Shown here in pieces: positions 55,516 through 64,000 of a stretch of 64,000 bases of DNA; position 1 is the stretch's first letter, and each line of letters starts with the position of its first letter. The stretch is from Capsicum annuum (taxonomy: Eukaryota; Streptophyta; Magnoliopsida; Solanales; Solanaceae): positions 86,272,300 through 86,336,299 of the forward strand of contig NC_061118.1 in the NCBI RefSeq assembly GCF_002878395.1, in the 5' to 3' direction. The notes below the pieces were generated by a model. The model was not told the origin of the DNA, did not search any database, and saw only the letters and a list, made by a program, of their open reading frames with translations. Both the position numbers and the translations under genes were made by a program.

Positions 55516-56240
55516 ATCAAAGCAGAGACTTCACTTTATTGAGATTTTTTCTTTTTCTTTTTTAATACTCATTATGAACCCTGTTTTCCTACAACATAAA
55601 CACAAAAATGTCATATCTAATAAAAATGACCTAAGTATTTGTGTATTTTCCAATCTTAAGCATCAAAAGTGCCATGAAACCATGACACATCAGTGGTGTA
55701 CCAGTTTTACATCAACAAAATAATGAGTTTTCTTTTTATTTTAATTTTTTCATGTTTATTGGAGGTGAACATTAAAGTTAGTCCGTTTACTTGGTAGAAT
55801 TATAGGCATGCTGAAGACTGTATATTTGAAATAATAGAAAACGTTATTGTAAACCAAGAGTTGTTTAACTATTTTAAATATATAGAAGTGGAGCACTTAG
55901 CAAGGGCAAACTCAAATCATGCACCTCTATTTCTAACTATGGGAAATTAGTTTTAAATATAAAAAAGCCTTTGAAAACCCTCAACTTTTTGATATGATAT
56001 ACAAATTTTATGAGTCTAGTGGAATAATTCTAGAAAGCTAATTTAGGTAGGCCATGTTTTCATATTTTTGAAATAAAAAATTAAGAACATTAAAAAAGCA
56101 TGACTAGATAGCGTATAGAAACATATGCAAGCATCTTCAAATAACTAATCATTAGAGAATAGATAGTGAGTATTAAAGAACTACTTTTTGAAGATAATAC
56201 TTTCCTCAAAATAGAATTGTTTTATAAATGGCTCAAGCAA
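55516..56240. other. AT-rich non-coding stretch
   Basis: No coding signal or repeat that I recognise. Its last five bases AGCAA would be the left flank duplication of element D if the right one, outside the window, matches. Confidence 0.5.
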
Positions 56241-58510
56241 TGTCACGACTCGAGGGTACCCTCTAGTCGCAAAAATGGTGCTTTCGGTCATAAGTGACCA
56301 CAAGCTAGCCTATGAGCTAGTACCTGTTGGGAGAACTAAATAAAATATAAATACAACACATGAGTGGAAGATAAAATAGTAAGATATTGAAATATGAATA
56401 TTGAAATATGTGTTAATAATATGTTTGAAATATCGGATATAATAATGAAAACTAAATTATCTATCTGAAGAAACTGATAGTACTGAAAGAACTGACTGAC
56501 TATCTAACTGATTGTCTGAAAGCCTCTAAACATCATGAGGAGTTGATGGGACAAACACCCAACTAACTCTTACTGAATGAACTTAAGGAAATACCAAAAT
56601 AAATGAAATAAATAAATCATGTCCTCAATGGATGAGGACTAACCGCTGCTGTTGCTGAGTAACGTTGAGCTATCTAAGAACGGTCAGGAAACCGAGTATC
56701 TGAACCTATGTTATAAGACAATATAGTGCAAAGAAAAGTATGCGGTCAATAAATTAAATGTATTGGTATATGAGATGAGGACTAACTGAAATGCATGAGA
56801 TAACTGAGCATGAATGCAGGAACATGTAATATATGTGAATGCAGGACTAAACATAAACATGATTCTGGGGTAATCCTTAAGTTGTAAGGCTGAAATCTAT
56901 AAAACTGAATAACTGACAATCTGCAAGCTTGGCTAAGAAAATCTCAGTTGAGATACACTAAGATACTGACTGAAACTGTGGGAGGTATCATATAACTAAC
57001 CTACCCTAATTTGAGCAAATCGGGGTCCAACCTATAACCCCAGTTAGAAGGATGTCAGTACCATGCCACGGGTACTAACACTGGTTGTGTGGATCCACTA
57101 AACTGGTGTCCCAAAGGACTAGGGAGTTACCCTTAATAGGCAGGTTCTCTCATGAAATATACTCCAACCCTCAACTAGAAGGTAGATATCTTAAATTTAT
57201 GCTGGCTACGTGGTTCTGTAACTCAGGGATTGCTACTAAGGGTCACACCCTCTATTGGCAGGTAAGCCACCACCCTTAGGTTCGATCGGTGCTAAATCCT
57301 ACTTCCAACTAAACTAACACTAGTACTGAACTGAGCTAGACTCAACTAAACATAACAATTGACATTGCTCATTATGATCATAATAATTGAACAAATGGTA
57401 ATATTCATGGTTTAACTGAAATCATTACTTGAAGGATCTGAAATATAATTAAACACATAGGTATCGGGTGTTCATAACCTGCCAGTATTGAATAATCATA
57501 AAACATAATATTAAAGCTTAAACCTGTAGTAGGGACACATGGTTCAAAAACCCAAAATATAACATTTCACCAATTAAGTGAGAAGCATGAAATTGAACAT
57601 AGGAATGTCTTAAAATGTTAGAAAACAACATGACTTCAGAAAACAACATTAATTCATGGCTAAATTCACAATTCAATATTATGACATGAAATTTAATTGA
57701 ATATGACATGGAAATTGAAATTGAAACATGAGATAACCTAACTTTCCATGGAATCATACTAGGTCATGAATTGAGTTAAATTACTAAGAAAAAACATAAA
57801 TTAAACTTATCTTGAACATATGCATCTTCATAATAAAGGAAAACACATATTCTTAATCAAAGAAAGGTTTTTGGGTTCCATGGGTGAAAGGGACCCATGG
57901 ATGAACACCCCACATACCTTAATAATTGAATTCTTAAAGATTTCTTGGATTGGAAACTTGAGCTCTTGATTTCTTAGAAAAAAACTTGAGTTTTTTCTTG
58001 AGGAAAGATGAGGGTTTCTTGAGAGCAATTTGGTGGGAATGGGGCAAATAGTTCCCTTTTGAAAGTCCTAATTCATGTTAAGGACGAGTTGGGTTGAGGG
58101 AAAAGGACCGAACTACCCCTTGGCCCCTTAAATAATAAATTTTAAAATATACACCCTCATGAAGTGGGTCCTATCCTGGCGGAATGGACCTCATGATGCG
58201 GCCCTATCCAGCGGACTACCCTTCATGGCGCGGGCCTATCTCGAGGGATGTACTATCTTTGTTTCCCAAATACACCCCTGCATCCATTTGAAAATCTCAA
58301 AACTTCCCCGATATATACCTTTAAACCCCAAATATGAATCAACTCAAAAACCAATATCTAGAGGTTGGGAAGACCAAAATAAAAATTCATAATGTCTAGG
58401 GGTATTGAAAAATGAGTAAGTCCTTAAAAATTAGTGAAAATTTCAAGTCTTGGACCCCTTAAACATGAAACTACAACTGAATCGAGCTTAGAATCCTATG
58501 GGATATTACA
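56241..58510 (-). mobile_element. 3' LTR of gypsy element D (2270 bp)
   Basis: Left edge TGTCACGACTCG, right edge GGGATATTACA (minus: TGTAATATCCCATAGG), directly next to the polypurine tract CTCGGGGGGAGATA (58512-58525). The first ~500 bases match the right LTR from 63498 with roughly 85 % identity by eye, including AAACTAAATTATCTATCT, TGATTGT.TGAAAGCCTCTAA and AAAGAAAAGTATGCGGT. Confidence 0.92.
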
Positions 58511-58699
58511 ATATCTCCCCCCGAGAATATTCTTCATCAAATGAGATTGGTTAGACTGAGAACACTAAAGCAACTGAGACCATATACTGAACATGTATGA
58601 CTTGGAACATGATTACACAACTGAGTCTGAAGCATGATACATGAACTGAACTGATTTTGTGAATGCATGCAATGACATGAGAATGGTTACAAATAGAGA

Positions 58700-59760
58700 A
58701 TAGAATTGAGTCAATCTAAGGAAAGTTGTTACCTCAAGCTGAATCTTAGTTTTCGAAGAAAATATGGGGGTACTTGGTCCGCATATCTTCTTTTGCTTCC
58801 CAAGTAGCTCCCTCCATGGACTGATTCCATCAAAGAACTTTAACCAAGGTGATTTCTTTATTCCTTAGCCTACGAATCTGTTGATCAAGGATCTCAACTG
58901 GGACTTCTTCATAAGAAAGGATATCCCGAACATCCATACTTTCTAAAGGAATAATAACAACTAAATCACTAATACATTTCTTTAATAAAGAAACATGGAA
59001 CACCAGATGTACTAACGCCAAATTTGTAGGTAACTCAAATCATAAGCTACCTTTCCAAAATAGTTCAAGATCCTATAAGGGCCAATATAGCGAGGACTGA
59101 GTTTCCTCTTCTTGCCAAATATCTTCACTCCTTTCATAGGTGAAATCTTCAAATAGACTAAATCACCAACCTCAAACTCAAGATCGCTTCTTCTCATGCC
59201 TGCATAAGATTTCTGATGGCTTTGAGCTATCTTTAACCTCTCCCAAATCAATTAAACTTTCTCCATTGCCTCAAACACTAAATCTGGCCCTATCAAAGCG
59301 GCTTTACCTACTTCAAACTAACTAATAGGAGACTTACATATCCTTTGAAAGAGAGCCTTAATTGGAGCCATCTTAATACTGGAGTGATAACTATTATTAT
59401 AGGCAAACTCAATCAAAGGCAAGTGGTCATCCAGATGACCTTTAAAGTCTATAACACATGCCCTCAATATATCCTCCAAGGTATGAATGGTCCTCTCTGC
59501 CTGACCATCTACTGAGGATGAAAGGCTGTACTGATATGGACTAGGGTACCAAGGCCCTTCAGAAAGCCCTCCAAAAGTGAGAGGTAAACTGAGTACCTCT
59601 ATCTGAAATGATAGACTACAAAATTCTATGCAACTTAACCAACTCCCTAAGATAAAGCTTGGCATAATCCTTAGCAAGTACGTAATATGAATTGGCAAGA
59701 AATGGGCTGACTTGGTCATTTTATCTAGAATGACCCAAAGCAAATCATGCTAACGATGCA
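58700..59760 (-). pseudogene. Element D integrase
   Basis: Minus strand: core 59318-59743 ([77 protein letters not shown]), then SDLEFEVGDLVYLKISPMKG, LSPRYIGPYRILNYFGKVAY (59012-59251) and HLVFHVSLLKKCISDL, LSYEEVPVEILDQQIRRLRN (58830-59021), ending with chromodomain-like EGATWEA near 58800. Frameshifts between blocks. Confidence 0.92.
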
Positions 59761-60760
59761 TACAAGGCAACCCTATCAAAAAATCCATTTTCACCACTTC
59801 ACACTTCCAAGTAGGGATGCTCAATTCCTGCAAGGTTCTACTAGGCCTCTGGTGATCAACTTTAACCTTCTGACAGTTCAAGCACTTAGCCACAAACTCT
59901 GTAATATCTTTCTTCATACTACTCCATTAATAGATTTCCTGCAAATCATGGTATATCTTAGCGGCTCCTAAGTAGATAGAATATTGCGCACCATGTGCTT
60001 CTACAAGAATTCGCTGTCTCAGACCATCAACACATGAAACACATAACCTACCTTGACAATGAAACACACCATCTTCCCCTTGGGATAAAACCTCCACCTT
60101 CTAGTCTTTAACCACCTCTTTCAACTTAACTAAACTAGGATTTCTATCTTGCTTTTCTTTTACTTTGACAACCAATGAAGATTCCAAACCATTCTGAACC
60201 CATATACTACCCTTAGCTGAATCAACCAACCGAACACCTAATCCAGAAAGCAGATGAAACTGACTAACTTCTTTTTATCCGTCTCAACATGAGCAATACT
60301 ACCCATGGACAATCTACTAAGGGCATCTGCCACTACATTGACCTTGCCTAGGTGATACAACACACTCATATCATAATCTTTCAATAACTCAAGTCACCTT
60401 CTCTGACGAAGATTTAGATCTTTCATCATGAATATGTACTATAAACTCTTATGCTTTGTGAACACGTCAACATGAAGCCCATAAAGATAGTGCCCCTAAA
60501 TTTTCAAGGCAAAAACAATAGCTGCCAACTTAAGAAAATGGGTAAGAAAGTTCTTTTCATAGGGTTTAAGCTGTCTAGAGACATAGGCAATGACCTTACC
60601 TTTCTACATAAATATACAACTAAGACCAACCCTAGAAGCATCACAGTATACAACAAACCCATCTGTGCCCTCTGGCTGAGTCAAAATTAGGGCAAAAGTG
60701 AGTCAAGTCTTCAATCCTTGAAAACTTTTCTCGCAAGAATTTAACCACTGAAATTCAACT
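59761..60760 (-). pseudogene. Element D RNase H and integrase zinc finger
   Basis: Minus strand: RNase H remains around 60430-60760 (QRAQMGLLYTVM-type frame for the CDAS block, [17 protein letters not shown] for the NYPTHDLELAA block, all shifted) and the zinc-finger area at 59850-60100. Identified mainly by position between RT and integrase and by the shifted matches; badly decayed. Confidence 0.72.
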
Positions 60761-61720
60761 TTTTTATAAGTCAATTGAGACATGGGTCATGCAATAGAAT
60801 AAAAACCTTCAATAAACCATCTATAATAGCCAGCCAAATCTAAAAAACTTCTGATAACTAATGGAGAGATGGGTCTAGGCCAGTTTCTTACCACTTTGGT
60901 CTTTTAAGGGTTAACTTGGATGCCATCACCGGATACAATATGGCCAAGGAAAGCTATTGATCTTAGCTGAAATTCGCACTTACTGAATTTAGCAAACAAC
61001 TTATGAGCTCTGAGGGTCTGTAATACAATTCTCAGATGATTGCATGATCATTCTAATTGCGGGAATAAACAAGGATATCATCAATGAAGACTATGAAAAA
61101 CATGTCGAAATACTGGTTGAACACCCTGTTCATCAAGTCCATGAAAGCTGTAGGAGAATTTGTTATTTCAAAGGACATAACTAGAAATTTAAAGTGACCA
61201 TACAGAGTTCTAAAGGCTGTCTTCGAAATATCAGATTCTCTGACTCTAAGTTGATGATAGTCGGACCTAAGGTCTATATTAGAGATATAACCAAAACCCT
61301 AAAGTTGGTCGTACAAGTTATTAATTTTGGGGAGTGGATACTTATTCTTAATGGTGACTTTGTTCAACTGACGGTAATCGATGCACATTCTGAGAGAATC
61401 GTCTTATGCATGAACAAGATTGTAGCGCCCCAAGGAGAAGCACTAGGCCTAATGAAACCCTTATCTAAAAGATCTTTTAACTGATCCTTTAATTTCTTAA
61501 GCTCAGATGGATCCATTTTGTAGGGTGAAATAGAGATAGGTTGGGTATCTGGAAAGAGATCTATTTTGAAGTTGATTTCCCTTTTGGGTGGAGCTCTGAG
61601 AATATCTTTAGGGAACAAATCTAAAAATTCACTTACTACTTGAACTAAATCAAGACTTGGGGTATCAAGTTTGAGTCTTTGACCCGAACAAGATGGTAAA
61701 CACACCATTTAGATATTATC
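60761..61720 (-). pseudogene. Element D reverse transcriptase
   Basis: Minus strand: [60 protein letters not shown] and [10 protein letters not shown] (61364-61708), then in other frames [55 protein letters not shown] and the catalytic [14 protein letters not shown]. Frameshifts after LFMHK and later. Confidence 0.93.
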
Positions 61721-61799
61721 TTTCTTGCTTTAAGATAGGGAACAATCTGACCCCTAAACGCTAAAGTACTACCCCTCCATTCAATGACTGGTTCATTAG

Positions 61800-62110
61800 G
61801 AAACTAAAACTGAACGACTCTATTTCTATAGTCAACTGAGGCATAACATGAGTAGAGCCAATCCATGCCAAGTATGACATTGAAATCAGTCATCTCTAAC
61901 TTCTCAAGATCAACTAAAGTGTTTTTTTGAGATACTTTGATCAGGAAGTTTCTGTACACCCGTTTGACTATAATAGATTTTCCCACTAGGGTAGACACTG
62001 AGAAAGGATCTGCTAACATTTTGGGACTAACACCAAAATTGATGGCTATATAAGGGGTCACAAAACAAAGTGAAGCTCCAGAGTATAACAATGCATAAAC
62101 ATGAATATGG
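61800..62110 (-). pseudogene. Element D protease
   Basis: Minus strand 61804-62091: LYSGASLCFVTPYIAINFGV (active site DTGAS changed to YSGAS), DPFSVSTLVGKSIIVKRVYR, DLEKLEMTDFNVILGMDWLY and CYASVDYRNRVVQF. The loss of the catalytic Asp suggests inactivity. Confidence 0.88.
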
Positions 62111-62149
62111 AAAACCTACAACATACCATAACTACATCAGGAGAACTTT

Positions 62150-63277
62150 CCATTGGTTGCACTGGAGGTGACACCCTGCTAAGGTAGGCGATTGGCTGGA
62201 GCTAAAGGACGGTTGGACTGACCCTGCTGACTAGCCCCTAGGCGATCTCTAATCCTGTGGCCTAGCTTACCACATATAAAACACATATTACTACCAGCCT
62301 TACACTCACCATGATGTATCCGACCATATTTCCCGCAAAGCGGATTAGTACAACCACTGTTCACACTGCCCTGGGACTTAGAGCCTGGCACTCTATCCCG
62401 ACTATCTTGTCTGAACTTAGGCACTGGCGCACTAGATAAAGATGGAGTTGGCACTAAAAATTTCTGATAGAACTGAGAACGATTATCGCCTTCTGACCTT
62501 GGCTGGGAAAAGTTAAAACCTCTTATTCTGGCCCTCTTATTTTATCTATACCTTTCCTTACACTTCTCCTCCCTAATCTACTGAGCATGAACCATAAGTC
62601 TAGATATGTCCATCTACTTAATCAAAATGGTGGTCCTACACTCTTTGACGATACTATTAGATATATCAGACAAAAAGTTATTCTAGACCTATTATCCGCC
62701 ACCATAGTAGGAGCATACCTCACCAACTGAGTAAACTTAAGTGAGTACTCCTTCATACTCATATTACCTTGCTTCAAGTTGATGAACTCCTGAACCTTAT
62801 CTTTCCTCAATTCTAGGGGAAAAAACCTGTGTAAAAAAACTGTGGCAAACTCTTCCCACTCTACAGGCCCTACATCAATACCTTGATCCCCCTCCCACTG
62901 CTTAAACTAGGTGTGGGCTATATCTTGCAACTGATATGCAATAAATTTTTACTCTCACTTGAATTGATGCCTATGATATCTGTTACTTTTTGCACCATGT
63001 CCTGAAATTCCTGTGGATCCCTTTCAAACTTGGATCTCAAAAATAGAGGGAGATTTATTTGAGTAAAATCCCAAATCCTAATTGCAGTTGTATTTTCCAC
63101 TGGATTAGCTGGAGCAATAGCCTGTTGTTTTTTCTGAGCAGCAACTGAATGGGGTAAAGTCATGAAAATGACCCTGAACTCAGCATGAGAGACATGTTTA
63201 TTCATGGGATATTTCTAAATAGGTGGTGGTGTGGGATGATCCTTATTTCTTCTTTCATTATTTGTTCTAAGAGGCAT
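62150..63277 (-). pseudogene. Element D gag with two zinc knuckles
   Basis: Start ATG at 63277-63275 (MPLRTNNERRNKDHPTPPP). Core pieces: NLPLFLRSKFERDPQEFQDM, VQKVTDIIGI (62918-63205), VQEFINLKQGNMSMKEYSLK and FTQLVRYAPTMVADNRSR (62622-62810). The C-terminus 62179-62454 has CGKYGRIHHGEC and CFICGKLGHRIRDR; the second knuckle has lost its last Cys. At least three stops or frameshifts. Confidence 0.9.
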
Positions 63278-63472
63278 TGTCTGTAAATAGAATGCAGGAT
63301 AAATTAGAAAGAGGAATTAAATAGAGATCATGTTCTTTCGCACGACATAAACACAAGAAGGGAGGTTTTTACTAAAATGTCTTGTAGCTTCTTATCCATA
63401 AGTGTGGCATGCTTCAAACCCATGCACAAGACTCTACACAATGTGATTTTCAGACTCCCTAGGACACTTTAA

Positions 63473-63497
63473 AATCTTAGGCTCTAATACTAAGTTT
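63473..63497 (-). other. Primer binding site of element D
   Basis: Minus strand ACTTAGTATTAGAGCCTAAG, a diverged TGGTATCAGAGC-type site next to the LTR end at 63498. Confidence 0.72.
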
Positions 63498-64000
63498 TGT
63501 CATGACCCGTGTACCCCCTAGTCGTAACAACAGTGCTTATGGTCATAAGTGACCGCAAGCTAACCCATGAGCTGTACCTGCCGTGAGCACTAAATAAAAT
63601 AGTAATACAATACATAAGGGGAAGATAGACTAGTAAGTTACTAAAATCTATATATTGAAATACGTGTTAATAACATGTCTTACATATCAGATATTATACT
63701 AAAAACTAAATTATCTATCTAAAGAAACCAATAATACTAAAAATATTGACTGACTGTCTAACTGATTGTTTGAAAGCCTCTAAACAACATGAGGAGTTGA
63801 TGGGACAAGCCCCCAACTAACTCTAACTGACTAAACATAAGAAAATACCAAAATAACTGGGATAAATAAGTCATGTTCTCGATCGATGAGGACTTACCAC
63901 TGCTGTTGCTGAGTAATGTTGCGCTTTTTAAGAATGGTTGGGAAATTAAGCATCCGAACCTACGTTATAAAACAACATAGCATAAAGAAAAGTATGCGGT
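63498..64000 (-). mobile_element. 5' LTR of element D, cut by the window end
   Basis: Starts TGTCATGACCC on the + strand (LTR 3' end in element orientation) and matches 56241-56755 throughout, up to AAAGTATGCGGT at base 64000. The rest of the LTR lies outside. Confidence 0.92.

Noticed and set aside
1..64000. tRNA, rRNA, CRISPR or bacterial operon features
   Set aside because: None seen. The tRNA-like sequences are parts of SINEs, and the repeats have transposon structure.

Overview
The window is nuclear DNA of a flowering plant, almost certainly a member of the nightshade family (Solanaceae). The evidence is a TS-type SINE, two other tRNA-derived SINEs of Solanaceae type, Stowaway-like MITEs, L1 LINEs, Ty1/copia and Ty3/gypsy LTR elements with Solanaceae-style ends, and one host gene with GT-AG introns whose protein matches plant PEX10. 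I cannot name the species.

The only host gene I can support is PEX10, the RING-finger peroxin, on the + strand. Eight exons can be placed (8024-8118, 8256-8466, 15906-15975, 16064-16142, 16738-16871, 17319-17413, 28947-29035, 29224-29326). They join in phase into 291 codons plus a stop, with no frameshift. The first ~100 codons are missing from the window and should lie upstream of base 1. Two introns are huge, 7.4 kb and 11.5 kb, because transposons have inserted into them.

Layout. 1-7000: decayed transposon fragments in sense with PEX10 (gypsy integrase with chromodomain, LINE ORF1 piece, copia 3' end with a complete LTR, three LINE 3' ends, a Stowaway MITE). 8467-15905 (PEX10 intron): a short copia-type LTR element whose 5' LTR was hit by a SINE and then by a full-length but decayed L1 LINE with a 17-bp target duplication. 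17414-28946 (PEX10 intron): antisense gypsy elements inside each other, a hAT-like MITE inside a gypsy LTR, tandem duplications and a SINE. 29327-44943: LTR fragments, then a decayed but structurally long gypsy element (A) joined to the integrase end and 3' LTR of a second one (B), whose LTR carries a solo LTR flanked by CAGGG. 44944-48984: AT-rich DNA with a TS SINE, a small tandem duplication, an LTR relic, two possible Helitron ends and a MITE. 48985-64000: three antisense gypsy elements (Athila-like, C and D). D has LTR-gag-PR-RT-RH-INT-LTR order, but its right LTR is cut by the window end.

Nearly every transposon frame is broken by stops or frameshifts, so these are old copies. I see no CRISPR, no bacterial-type system and no clearly new gene system. 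The most interesting points are how PEX10 kept its splicing signals around >19 kb of inserts, the datable nested insertions, and family-specific short palindrome arrays in the upstream part of several unrelated LTRs.
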